Made by a program: the position numbers and the translations under genes. Below, in pieces: positions 55,601 through 64,000 of a stretch of DNA of 64,000 bases (positions are counted from its first letter, which is position 1; each line of letters starts with the position of its first letter). The notes under the pieces were generated by a model. The model made no database searches, was not told where the DNA came from, and was given only the letters and a program-made list of their open reading frames with translations. Where the stretch lies: contig JALHRR010000004.1 in the NCBI GenBank assembly GCA_022841345.1, forward strand, positions 62,001-126,000, given 5' to 3'. Source of the DNA: Saprospiraceae bacterium. Lineage in GTDB: Bacteria; Bacteroidota; Bacteroidia; Chitinophagales; Saprospiraceae.

Positions 55601-56506
55601 ACTAACCTGAAAGGGATCGAATATATGTCAGTTGATTATAGCAACTGGACAGATCATGAAGAGACTAATCAATATGTGGCTAAGTTGTTGCACAACTACA
55701 CCATCAAGCATAATGAGGAAGTAGGACGATACAAGAGAGAGAAATTCAACATCAGTATTGGTGATGAGCTTCCTGCCGGTGTATTGAAACTGGCTAAAGT
55801 ATATCTTGCTCAGAAACGTAAGTTGAAAGTAGGAGATAAATTAGCCGGTCGTCACGGTAACAAAGGTATCGTGTCCAGAATCGTAAGAGCTGAAGATATG
55901 CCATTCCTTGAGGATGGAACTGCAGTAGACATTGTATTGAATCCACTGGGTGTACCTTCCAGGATGAACCTTGGACAGATTTTCGAAACTGTACTTGGAT
56001 GGTCCGGAGAGAAGATGAATATGAAGTTTGCTACACCCATTTTTGATGGAGCATCACTTGATGAGATCGGTACTTACATTGACAAGGCAGGTTTACCAAG
56101 ATTTGGTCAAACTTACCTTTACGATGGAGAAACAGGTGACCGCTTCCACCAGCAGGCTACAGTAGGGATTATCTATATCCTGAAACTGGCTCACATGGTT
56201 GATGATAAGATGCACGCACGTTCTATCGGACCTTACTCATTAATTACACAACAGCCTCTGGGTGGTAAAGCTCAGTTTGGTGGTCAGCGTTTTGGTGAAA
56301 TGGAGGTTTGGGCTCTTGAAGCATACGGTGCTGCAAATATCTTGCAGGAATTGCTTACAATCAAGTCGGATGATATTCAGGGTAGAGCAAAAGCATACGA
56401 AGCCATCGTTAAAGGTGACAATATGCCTGAGCCTAATATCCCTGAATCATTCAATGTATTGATTCATGAGTTGAGAGGTCTTGCATTGGATATTAAATTT
56501 GATTAG
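52682..56506 (+). CDS. rpoB: RNA polymerase beta subunit
   Basis: 1274 residues, full length. Conserved blocks include the rifampicin pocket ([34 protein letters not shown]), the active-site lysine/histidine region [19 protein letters not shown], and the C-terminal clamp segment [19 protein letters not shown]. The rifampicin region shows the usual wild-type residues. Paired with rpoC 45 bases downstream. Confidence 0.98.
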   Translation: MASSNGAITLAENERVNFGKIKLPAENPDLLEIQLQSFKEFFQLETTPENRNSEGLYKVFQENYPISDARNIFVLEFLDYYIDPPRYSIEECMQRGLTYSVPLKAKLRLSCNDEEHVDFQTIVQDVFLGNIPYMTPKGTFVINGAERVIVSQLHRSPGVFFSQTYHPNGTKIYSARVIPFKGAWMEFATDINTVMYAYIDRKKKFPVTTLLRAIGYDSDKEILSIFGLAEEIKATDAELSKSVGRKLAARVLKKWTEDFVDEDTGEVVTIERNEIILERDVQLDETNIQLILDSNTNTVILQKENVEEDYSIIYNTLQKDPSSSEIEAVEYIYRQLRGTEPPDEETARGIIDKLFFSDKRYNLGDVGRFKINKKLNLGTPLDVQVLTKDDIISIVNYLVKLMNQNAEIDDIDHLSNRRVRTVGEQLYAQFGVGLARMARTIRERMNVRDNEVFTPVDLINARTLSSVINSFFGTSQLSQFLDQTNPLSEITHKRRISALGPGGLSRERAGFEVRDVHYSHYGRLCTIETPEGPNIGLISTLCVHAKINGMGFLETPYRRVVDGKLDVKSQVEYLSAENEDYIKIAQANSPIDEKGAFLTDRIKCREHGDFPVLTPEEIDYMDVAPNQIVGVSASLIPFLENDDANRALMGSNMQRQAVPLLRPTAPIVGTGLEGKVARDSRMLINAEGEGVVEYVDAEKIIIRYDRGEFDRLVSFEDDFKTYQLTKFLRTNQGTCINLRPIVKKGMRVSKGTILCDGYATEKGELALGQNMKVAFMPWKGYNFEDAIVISERVVKEDVFTSIHIEHFELDVRDTKLGEEELTNDIPNVSEEATKDLDENGIIRIGAWAKEGDILIGKITPKGESDPTPEEKLLRAIFGDKAGDVKDASLKTPPSITGIVVDKQIYARAKKDKSQKVQEKELLTKLEDQHKIAINELHTILLDKLLSLLKDRSSNGVRSVYNEELIPKASKFNKTNLKGIEYMSVDYSNWTDHEETNQYVAKLLHNYTIKHNEEVGRYKREKFNISIGDELPAGVLKLAKVYLAQKRKLKVGDKLAGRHGNKGIVSRIVRAEDMPFLEDGTAVDIVLNPLGVPSRMNLGQIFETVLGWSGEKMNMKFATPIFDGASLDEIGTYIDKAGLPRFGQTYLYDGETGDRFHQQATVGIIYILKLAHMVDDKMHARSIGPYSLITQQPLGGKAQFGGQRFGEMEVWALEAYGAANILQELLTIKSDDIQGRAKAYEAIVKGDNMPEPNIPESFNVLIHELRGLALDIKFD

Positions 56507-56551
56507 GACCGGGCAGAATTCATTTTATAAACATCTTTTATCTATATAAAT

Positions 56552-59500
56552 ATGTCATTTATTCAGAAGGGAGTAGCAAGGAAGGCGAATTTCGAAAGCA
56601 TAGCAATTAGTTTATGCTCTCCGGATGATATTCTGGAGCGTTCATACGGCGAAGTTCTCAAACCTGAGACTATCAACTATCGTTCTTACAAGCCGGAGAG
56701 AGATGGACTTTTCTGCGAGCGTATTTTTGGTCCTGTAAAGGATTATGAATGCTATTGCGGAAAATATAAGAGAATCCGTTACAAGGGTATTGTTTGCGAT
56801 CGTTGCGGAGTAGAAGTTACTGAGAAAAAAGTTCGCCGTGAGCGAATGGGGCACATCAAACTGGTAGTACCTGTAGTGCACATTTGGTTCTTCAAATCAC
56901 TTCCAAACAAAATTGGTTATCTGTTAGGACTTTCTTCCAAGAAATTGGAATCAATAGTTTACTACGAGAGATATGCAGTAATTCAGGCCGGTGTAAAACT
57001 GGGAGATGGGGTGAACTATCTGGATCTTTTAACAGAAGAGGAATACTTTGATATTCTGGATGATCTGCCAAGAGAAAATCAGATGCTGGAAGATTCCCAC
57101 CCTGATAAGTTTGTCGCCAAAATGGGAGCAGAAGCTATCAAGGATCTTCTGGAAAGACTTGATCTGGATCAATTGTCATATGATTTGCGATTACAGGCAG
57201 CTTCAGAAACTTCTCAACAGAGAAAGTCAGAAGCATTAAAGCGTCTGAGAGTTGTGGAGGCATTCAGAGAAGGACTTGCAAGAACAGATAATCGCCCGGA
57301 ATGGTCTATAATTCAATACCTTCCGGTTATTCCACCAGAGCTTAGACCTTTGGTGCCTTTGGATGGAGGTAGATTTGCGAGTTCAGATCTTAACGATTTA
57401 TATCGTAGAGTGATCATCAGAAATAACCGTTTGAAGCGTCTTCTAGAGATCAAAGCTCCAGAAGTAATCCTTCGTAATGAGAAGAGGATGCTACAGGAGG
57501 CTGTTGATTCACTTTTTGATAACTCTAAAAAATCCAACGCCGTTAAAGCTGAAGGTGGTAGAGCATTGAAGTCTTTGAGTGATATCCTGAAAGGAAAGCA
57601 AGGTCGTTTCCGTCAAAACCTTCTTGGTAAAAGGGTGGATTATTCCGGTCGTTCTGTAATTGTTGTTGGACCTACTCTTCGTCTTCATGAGTGTGGACTT
57701 CCAAAAGCAATGGCTGCCGAATTGTTTAAACCATTCGTTATCAGAAAGTTGATTGAACGCGGTATTGTAAAAACTGTAAAATCAGCTAAGAAATTAGTAG
57801 ATCGCAAGGACCCTGTAATCTGGGAAATCCTTGAGAATATATTGAAGGGGCACCCTGTAATGTTGAACAGAGCTCCAACACTTCACAGACTATCTATCCA
57901 GGCTTTCCAGCCTAAATTGGTAGAAGGAAAGGCTATTCAGCTACACCCACTAGTTTGTACTGCATTCAATGCGGATTTTGATGGTGACCAGATGGCTGTT
58001 CACGTACCGCTTTCTCAGGCATCTATTTTGGAAGCTCAGGTATTGATGCTTTCTTCTCACAACATGCTTAACCCTCAGGATGGATCACCGATCACGGTTC
58101 CTTCTCAGGATATGGTTTTAGGTCTTTACTATCTTACAAAAGAAAGAAAGTCTACACCGGAAAGACATGTCGCAGGTGAGGGAAGAAGATTCTACTCTGC
58201 TGAAGAAGTAATCATAGCTTACAATGAAGGCCAGGCAGATCTTCACGCTACCATTCAGGTGAAAGCTAAGGTGGAAGAGGAAGATGGAGCACCTCTAAAA
58301 ATTAAACTGATCAGCACTTCTGTCGGTCGTGTTCTTTTCAATCAGGTTGTTCCGGAGACAGTTCCTTATGTAAATGAGCTTGTTACTAAAAGAAACCTAA
58401 AATTGATTATTTCTGATATTATCCGCAGAACTGATTTTGCTGTAACAGCTAAATTTTTGGATGATATCAAGGATTTAGGTTTCTACTGGTCATTCAAAGG
58501 TGGATTATCCTTCAACCTTGGAGATTTGATTACTCCTACAGTGAAAGAAGTAACGCTTAAAGAAGCTCAGGCAGAAGTAGATGAAGTTTGGGATAACTAT
58601 AACATGGGTCTGATTACTAACAATGAACGCTACAACCAGATCATTGATAAGTGGACTTATGCAGATAATAATATTACGGATAACCTGATGAAGGAACTTG
58701 CTGAACACAAGCAAGGATTCAACTCAGTTTATATGATGTTGCACTCAGGTGCAAGGGGATCCAAGCAGCAGATTAAGCAGCTGTGCGGATTGAGAGGTTT
58801 GATGGCAAAGCCAAGAAAGTCAGGTGACACAGGTGCTGCGATCATTGAAAACCCGATTCTTTCAAACTTCCTGGATGGTTTGTCAGTTTTGGAATACTTT
58901 ATCTCCACTCACGGTGCTCGTAAAGGTCTTGCGGATACAGCCCTTAAAACAGCAGATGCAGGTTACCTTACCAGAAGACTTGTGGATGTTGCTCAGGATG
59001 TTGTAATCCTGGAAGAAGATTGTAATACATTAAGAGGTATTGAGACTTTTGCATTGAAAGATAATGACAAAATCATTGAAACACTTTCAAGTAGAATCAT
59101 GGGTCGCTATACTCTATACGATATCGTTCACCCTGTGACAGATGCTATCATTTTGGAAGCAGGTGGATATATTGACGAATTTATTGCTGATGAAATTGAC
59201 GACATAGGCATTGAAGCTGTCACAATTCGTTCAGTTTTGACATGTGAAACCAAGAGAGGTGTTTGTAATAAATGCTACGGTAAAAACCTGGCAACGGGTC
59301 GTATCGCCGAAACCGGAGATGCCGTGGGTATTATTTCAGCGCAGTCAATCGGTGAACCGGGTACACAGCTTACACTTCGTACATTCCACGTGGGTGGTGT
59401 GGCTTCTATCTCTAAGTCAGAATCTGAGTTAATTGCAAGATTTGATGGTAAATTGGAATTTGACGATATCAGAACAACCTTGTTCCAGGATGATGAAGCA

Positions 59501-60838
59501 GAAAATAAATCTTCTGTTGTATTGTCAAGAACAGGTGAGGTGAGAATCGTGGATCCAAAAACTTCAAAGGTATTTGCAACTAACCACGTTCCATACGGTG
59601 CCTTGTTGAAAGTGAAAGATGGTGATTTGGTGAAGAAAGGAGATACCATTTGTGAATGGGATCCATTTAACAACATGATCGTTTCTGAGCTGGGCGGGAT
59701 CATTCAATTCGATTCAATCGAAGAAGGTGTAACATTCAGAGTAGAGAGAGATGATCAGACCGGATATGCTGAAAAAATCATCATTGAAAGTAAGAATAAG
59801 CGTAAAATCCCTTCATTAAAGATTGTGGATGAGAATGGAACGGAGATTAAGAGTTATAACTTACCTGTGGGCTCGTTCTTATCTGTTGAAGATGGAGATG
59901 CGATCAAAGCTGGTCAGCGTATTGCAAAGATTCCAAGAAGTCTTGGTAAAATTACGGATATCACAGGTGGTCTTCCAAGGGTTACAGAACTTTTCGAAGC
60001 AAGAAATCCTTCCAACCCAGCAGTAGTTTCTGAAATCGACGGAATCGTTGGCTTCGGAGCTATCAAAAGGGGTAACAGAGAAGTGAGTGTTGAAGCTAAA
60101 GATGGTCAAAAGCGAAAATATTTGATTGGACTTTCCAAGCATATATTGGTACAGGAAGGTGACTTTGTTCGCGCAGGTACTCCTTTGTCTGATGGCGCTA
60201 CTTCACCTACTGATATTCTTAATATCAAAGGTCCTTTTGCGGTACAATACTATCTGGTGAATGAAGTTCAGGAAGTATATCGTTCTCAGGGTATCAATAT
60301 CAATGACAAGCACATCGAGGTAATTGTACGTCAGATGATGCGTCGTGTACAAATTGAAGATCCGGGTGATACGCACTTCCTTGAAGGTGAATCAGTTGAG
60401 AAATATGAGTTCCTTGAATACAATGACTGGATTTTTGACAAAAAATTCGTTATTGAATCCGGAGATTCTCAGAAATTGAAAGCTGGTCAATTAGTGACCC
60501 TGAGACAGATTAGAGAAGAAAATTCAATCCTGAAAAGAAGTGATCTTAAGTTGGTTCAATTCAGAGATGCAATTCCTTCGACATCCAAACCGATTCTACA
60601 AGGTATCACTAAATCATCTTTAGGTACAGTGAGCTGGATTTCAGCGGCTTCCTTCCAGGAGACCACGAAAGTACTTAGTACTGCTGCCATAAGCGCTAAA
60701 AAGGATATTCTGAATGGTCTGAAAGAAAATGTAATTGTAGGTAAGAGAATTCCTGCAGGTACCGGACTTCGCAGATACGACAGACTTTTAGTACAGCAAG
60801 TAACTAAAGCTCCAGTCCTTGAAGAAGTAGAGGATTAA
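56552..60838 (+). CDS. rpoC: RNA polymerase beta' subunit
   Basis: 1428 residues. N-terminal zinc site ([20 protein letters not shown]), catalytic magnesium motif [10 protein letters not shown], bridge helix and trigger-loop region ([20 protein letters not shown]) and the second zinc site ([16 protein letters not shown]). Ends the rpl-rpo operon, followed by two hairpins. Confidence 0.98.
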   Translation: MSFIQKGVARKANFESIAISLCSPDDILERSYGEVLKPETINYRSYKPERDGLFCERIFGPVKDYECYCGKYKRIRYKGIVCDRCGVEVTEKKVRRERMGHIKLVVPVVHIWFFKSLPNKIGYLLGLSSKKLESIVYYERYAVIQAGVKLGDGVNYLDLLTEEEYFDILDDLPRENQMLEDSHPDKFVAKMGAEAIKDLLERLDLDQLSYDLRLQAASETSQQRKSEALKRLRVVEAFREGLARTDNRPEWSIIQYLPVIPPELRPLVPLDGGRFASSDLNDLYRRVIIRNNRLKRLLEIKAPEVILRNEKRMLQEAVDSLFDNSKKSNAVKAEGGRALKSLSDILKGKQGRFRQNLLGKRVDYSGRSVIVVGPTLRLHECGLPKAMAAELFKPFVIRKLIERGIVKTVKSAKKLVDRKDPVIWEILENILKGHPVMLNRAPTLHRLSIQAFQPKLVEGKAIQLHPLVCTAFNADFDGDQMAVHVPLSQASILEAQVLMLSSHNMLNPQDGSPITVPSQDMVLGLYYLTKERKSTPERHVAGEGRRFYSAEEVIIAYNEGQADLHATIQVKAKVEEEDGAPLKIKLISTSVGRVLFNQVVPETVPYVNELVTKRNLKLIISDIIRRTDFAVTAKFLDDIKDLGFYWSFKGGLSFNLGDLITPTVKEVTLKEAQAEVDEVWDNYNMGLITNNERYNQIIDKWTYADNNITDNLMKELAEHKQGFNSVYMMLHSGARGSKQQIKQLCGLRGLMAKPRKSGDTGAAIIENPILSNFLDGLSVLEYFISTHGARKGLADTALKTADAGYLTRRLVDVAQDVVILEEDCNTLRGIETFALKDNDKIIETLSSRIMGRYTLYDIVHPVTDAIILEAGGYIDEFIADEIDDIGIEAVTIRSVLTCETKRGVCNKCYGKNLATGRIAETGDAVGIISAQSIGEPGTQLTLRTFHVGGVASISKSESELIARFDGKLEFDDIRTTLFQDDEAENKSSVVLSRTGEVRIVDPKTSKVFATNHVPYGALLKVKDGDLVKKGDTICEWDPFNNMIVSELGGIIQFDSIEEGVTFRVERDDQTGYAEKIIIESKNKRKIPSLKIVDENGTEIKSYNLPVGSFLSVEDGDAIKAGQRIAKIPRSLGKITDITGGLPRVTELFEARNPSNPAVVSEIDGIVGFGAIKRGNREVSVEAKDGQKRKYLIGLSKHILVQEGDFVRAGTPLSDGATSPTDILNIKGPFAVQYYLVNEVQEVYRSQGININDKHIEVIVRQMMRRVQIEDPGDTHFLEGESVEKYEFLEYNDWIFDKKFVIESGDSQKLKAGQLVTLRQIREENSILKRSDLKLVQFRDAIPSTSKPILQGITKSSLGTVSWISAASFQETTKVLSTAAISAKKDILNGLKENVIVGKRIPAGTGLRRYDRLLVQQVTKAPVLEEVED

Positions 60839-60850
60839 TTAAACATTATA

Positions 60851-60920
60851 TTCCCTGCTTAATTGCAGGGAAATAGAATAGAAAAATGGGAGTTTGGCTT
60901 AAGTGTCAGCTCCCATTTTC
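60851..60920 (+). terminator. Two consecutive hairpins after rpoC
   Basis: TTCCCTGC-TTAATT-GCAGGGAA (60851-60872) and AAAATGGGAG ... CTCCCATTTT (60883-60919). The second ends in TTTTC and is the likelier terminator. Confidence 0.65.
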
Positions 60921-61099
60921 ATTTAAGGAATTATAGGTTTTTGGTTCTGTTTATTTATTAGTGGGCTTGGGTGTGGGTGGATGGGAGTCGTTACAAGAAG
61001 GAAAGGTGAAGAGAAGTGTTGTAGTTTTTTACCCGAAAATATTCCTAGCCAATAAGTTGACAAGACCCAAAAATACAATTAGCAAGAAGCGCTTCCCAA

Positions 61100-61708
61100 T
61101 TATTTTTTCAATGCCTCCAGATAAGGCGCAAGTTGCTTTTGAATGTACTTCCCGATTATGTCAAATTCTATGTTGACTAAGTCATTCGCTTTCAGCGAGT
61201 TGAAATTGGTGTGCTCGTAAGTGTAAGGAATTATCGCTACTGAAAAAAGTCCATCTGCAGGATCTATCAAAGTGAGACTGACACCATTTATGCAAACAGA
61301 TCCCTTTTGTACCAAAAGATTTTCATTGGAACGGTCTTCCAGCTTAAAGGTATATAGCCAACTACCATCCTGGTCCTCAATACCTGTACATGTTGCGACT
61401 CCATCTATATGCCCCTGAACCATATGCCCATCCAGTCTGGATCCAGCCTGCATGGCTCTTTCAAGATTAACGATTGATCCCTGAATCCAGGATTTAAGAT
61501 TAGTTTTGTCAAGTGTCTCCTGTATAGCAACTACTGTGTGTGATTCTTCATTTATTTCAACAACTGTAAGGCAAACACCATCGTGGGATACACTTTGGTC
61601 GATTTTCAAATCTTTACTTATTGGTGAATTAACTGAAAAGATATAATTACTGCCTTGATATTGAATAGATTCAATCCGGCCAAGAGATTCAATGATGCCT
61701 GTAAACAT
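61100..61708 (-). CDS. ribE: Riboflavin synthase alpha chain
   Basis: 202 residues with the universal start MFTGIIESLGRI and two lumazine-binding barrels: SVSHDGVCLTVVEI with GSRLDGHMVQGHIDG, and VQKGSVCINGVSLTLID with YTYEHTNFNSL. It turns two 6,7-dimethyl-8-ribityllumazine molecules into riboflavin plus pyrimidinedione. It starts 16 bases after the end of the large surface-protein gene on the same strand and may be read from that transcript; no other rib genes are here. Confidence 0.97.
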   Translation of the reverse strand: MFTGIIESLGRIESIQYQGSNYIFSVNSPISKDLKIDQSVSHDGVCLTVVEINEESHTVVAIQETLDKTNLKSWIQGSIVNLERAMQAGSRLDGHMVQGHIDGVATCTGIEDQDGSWLYTFKLEDRSNENLLVQKGSVCINGVSLTLIDPADGLFSVAIIPYTYEHTNFNSLKANDLVNIEFDIIGKYIQKQLAPYLEALKK

Positions 61709-61724
61709 AGATTGTGTAGCTTAT

Positions 61725-64000
61725 TTATCTCAATATTTCAATGTAGCCGCTTAGCAAAGTGCTGCTTTGAATAATTCCTTCAAGTCTCTCTTCAAAAACT
61801 TTGCAAGTATAAAAATAGGTACCGTCTGCCAGGTCTTGTCCCCCCGTGCTTTTTCCATCCCAATTAATCAGCGGCTCATTGGATTCAAAAACCAAATTAC
61901 CCCACCTGTTGAATACTTTGAATTCAATATTATTGACAAATCTATTCAGGATTGGTTTAAAAATATCATTGCTTCCATCGGCATTTGGAGTGAAAACATT
62001 AGGAAGTTTATAGGCTGGACAGTTGTCAAGGCAAACTGTATTGCCTGGAGGGCTTTCATTTCCTATACTATCCAGTGATGTTATCCTGTAACAACCTGCA
62101 AGACCGAATTCCGTGTTGTGCTGAAATGTTGTGGTACCTGCATTATTAATAGTGGCAATTAGCTCAAAGGGCGATAATGCACTTCTTGCGTAATAAACAT
62201 TGTAGCCATCTGTATCATCGGAATCTTCGCAAGTTAGAGAAGGATTTGTCCAACTCAAATAATTAAACAAGACTTCAATTTCATCGATTTCACTTAATCT
62301 CTCACAATCATTTTCAACTGTCAGTTCAGGAGAACAAGGTGGCACTGTATCAATAGGAATGCCACATATGATCTGTGAAAAATTAAAGAGAGGATCCTCT
62401 ATTTGACTGAATCCATAAGTTCCAACTGTTTCAATGAAGTAACAATATTCTTCTCCATTGATCAGATTACGGTCAGTATATGAACTATCCGAAATGGTAG
62501 CCAATAATTCAAAATCCGGATCTCCGGGGGCTCTCCTTGATATTCTGTATTCGTAATTTTCCCAGGGTACTGTTTCTTCCCAACTCAGAATATTGCGTTT
62601 GTCGGTTGAAACAATGTTCAGAAAAACGGAACTGGCTTGGTTTGCATTTCCATAAAGTACATTCCCTGAGGTATAGAAGTCAACTATATAAGTATATGAC
62701 AGGTCTGTGGTATTGAGTCCCCTATCCAGGAAAAAAGTGTCGTTTGCTTCACTAAATGAAGAGGCTTCAAAGCTGGCACCAGGAACTTCAACAAAAGATA
62801 TGGGTACCTGACCAATACCTCTTTTAAGTACATATTTGTAAGGCCCGGGAAATAATAAAGTATCCAGATCCGGGATAAGTGGTTTTGTCCATCTCACAAA
62901 TATATTTCCTTCGGTTTGGCTCGTTTCTTCCACACTTACTTTAGTGATGATGGGAATGTCTCTGCTTAGCTGAACGCAGATCTCGACAGATGGTAAGCCT
63001 TCAACCTGGTTATAAGGATTCCCGGCAACAGATAATCTTGCAAATTCTGGTACAATTCTATAACAATAAGTTCTGCCTCTTTCAATATTGGTGTCTTCGT
63101 AAAAATATTTATCGGCTTCTACATTGTTTTGATTAAAAGCAATTCTTGTATATCCTTTTCCGGCCATACTGGGATTACAAGTATCAGGTTGAAAAACGTT
63201 GCTGGAATTTCTGCGCCAGATGGCAAATCCTCTGAAATAATCATTTTGCGCATCTTCACAGGCATATGGGGAATCCCAGGTCAATTTTACAGCTGAATCC
63301 AATAGTTCAGCACCTGGATTTTCAGGCGCCGGACCACTAACTTTAATTCTTACAGTTCTTAATGTCGATAGGCCTGTTGTATCAAAGAAGTTATCATCAG
63401 CCTTAAATATTACATCATAATACCTTGCGGAGATGTGATCACAGGTGGTGACCCATGTAAATTTTCCTGTTAATGGCTGATCCTGAAATCCTGCTGTAAC
63501 AGCAAATGTTGCTCTGTTCTGAGTGAATTCGAAAGGCCCTCCCAGGGCGCTGAGTCTGACTTTTTGGATTGGATTTCTATCCGGGTCAGTGGCTATCACA
63601 TCAAATTCAATAGTTTCTCCTGCCACCACACAAATTTCATCTATTGTTTGAACTTCAGGTGGACGGTTGTCACATTCTCTAATGAGAATTTGCATATCAC
63701 GAATGATAGTGTTGATCAATTGTCCTTGCCGGTACTCTTTAATTAGAATCGCAATATTATATTCACCCGGGACCTGCGGCGACATCCATCTGAAATCACC
63801 GGATACAGGATTCAGAGAGATCATGTTGTTTTGGCCGGGATTGATCTGATTAGGAAAGAGGTAGTTGGGAACCGGAAGATTTCTATCCTGAAAAGGTACA
63901 ATCAGCTCATAAGCAAGACTATCCCCGTCAATATCGTAAGCAGTCGGATTATGCACGAAAAGTTGCCCGACACAACCTATATCAGTAGGTGGTCTCAATA
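61725..64000 (-). CDS. Large surface protein with T9SS type B (CHU_C) sorting domain, 5' end outside window
   Basis: The frame is open to the right edge, so the N-terminus and signal peptide are missing; about 757 residues are visible. The visible part has cadherin/Ig-like modules (DGDSLAYELIVPFQDRN, then IDEICVVAGETIEFDVIATDP), several fibronectin-III-like modules (VKLTWDSPYACEDA, NIFVRWTKPL, NILSWEETVPWENYEYRIS, YLSWTNPSLTCED) and the type B sorting domain at the end (about 675-757; LPNVFTPNADGSNDIFKP, FKVFNRWGNLVFES, DGTYFYTCKV). Such proteins, often giant, are exported by T9SS and are linked to gliding or adhesion. Function is not known. Confidence 0.9.
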   Translation of the reverse strand, partial: LRPPTDIGCVGQLFVHNPTAYDIDGDSLAYELIVPFQDRNLPVPNYLFPNQINPGQNNMISLNPVSGDFRWMSPQVPGEYNIAILIKEYRQGQLINTIIRDMQILIRECDNRPPEVQTIDEICVVAGETIEFDVIATDPDRNPIQKVRLSALGGPFEFTQNRATFAVTAGFQDQPLTGKFTWVTTCDHISARYYDVIFKADDNFFDTTGLSTLRTVRIKVSGPAPENPGAELLDSAVKLTWDSPYACEDAQNDYFRGFAIWRRNSSNVFQPDTCNPSMAGKGYTRIAFNQNNVEADKYFYEDTNIERGRTYCYRIVPEFARLSVAGNPYNQVEGLPSVEICVQLSRDIPIITKVSVEETSQTEGNIFVRWTKPLIPDLDTLLFPGPYKYVLKRGIGQVPISFVEVPGASFEASSFSEANDTFFLDRGLNTTDLSYTYIVDFYTSGNVLYGNANQASSVFLNIVSTDKRNILSWEETVPWENYEYRISRRAPGDPDFELLATISDSSYTDRNLINGEEYCYFIETVGTYGFSQIEDPLFNFSQIICGIPIDTVPPCSPELTVENDCERLSEIDEIEVLFNYLSWTNPSLTCEDSDDTDGYNVYYARSALSPFELIATINNAGTTTFQHNTEFGLAGCYRITSLDSIGNESPPGNTVCLDNCPAYKLPNVFTPNADGSNDIFKPILNRFVNNIEFKVFNRWGNLVFESNEPLINWDGKSTGGQDLADGTYFYTCKVFEERLEGIIQSSTLLSGYIEILR

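Noticed and set aside
60961-61099. Short + strand frame after rpoC
   Set aside because: It overlaps the 3' end of riboflavin synthase on the other strand and begins in G/T-rich low-complexity sequence.

Overview
The window looks like a chromosomal segment of a Bacteroidota bacterium, most like the Saprospiria/Chitinophagia side of the phylum, though no rRNA is present to settle this. The signs are SusC/SusD pairs, type IX secretion (T9SS) sorting domains at protein C-termini, a one-piece hybrid two-component regulator, promoters of the TTTG / TAnnTTTG type, almost no Shine-Dalgarno sequences, and the rpsU-xerC-hpf-tRNA-tuf-tRNA(Trp)-secE-nusG-rplKAJL-rpoBC block. No insertion sequence, prophage or CRISPR array was seen.

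Layout. 1-4.4 kb: the 3' part of a hybrid two-component regulator, a highly structured non-coding gap, a T9SS cargo protein and a probable outer-membrane protein on the other strand. 4.9-14.4 kb: the most unusual region, an operon-like run of a 1279-residue glycine-rich, Ig-bearing T9SS surface protein, three small DUF4402-type secreted subunits, a strong terminator, a PapD-like periplasmic chaperone and an FimD/PapC-like outer-membrane usher. This reads as a chaperone-usher fibre system of divergent type placed next to a T9SS-exported adhesin. 14.9-34 kb: scattered single genes (lipoprotein, EamA transporter, M28 peptidase, SBF transporter, coiled-coil protein, asd, lamin-tail surface protein, elaA-like acetyltransferase, isoaspartyl methyltransferase, degenerate histidine phosphatase, ECF sigma/anti-sigma pair, psd, a frameshifted cdsA, CPBP protease). 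34.3-45.1 kb: pdxJ and two tandem SusC/SusD pairs. 45.3-60.8 kb: the translation/transcription block with five tRNAs. 60.8-64 kb: riboflavin synthase and the 3' part of a large type-B T9SS protein cut by the window edge.

Two non-coding themes stand out. First, gaps that follow + strand genes (1.7-2.2, 14.6, 15.8-16.0, 17.1-17.5, 27.2 and 31.4-31.8 kb) carry short tandem arrays with a 7-bp (sometimes 8-bp) period whose unit sequence differs at every array, and most arrays abut the heptamer GGCTGTT, always on the + strand. Second, at 1.8-2.0 and 31.4-31.6 kb the arrays are preceded by chains of small perfect hairpins separated by GTGAC. A further orphan terminator with an upstream promoter at 19.3-19.5 kb suggests a small RNA.

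How genes work together: the chaperone would hold DUF4402-type subunits in the periplasm and the usher would export them, while the glycine-rich protein would reach the surface by T9SS. The sigma/anti-sigma pair is a translationally overlapping regulatory unit. psd and cdsA are adjacent phospholipid genes. The SusCD pairs import unknown oligomeric substrates, with no degradative enzyme beside them.
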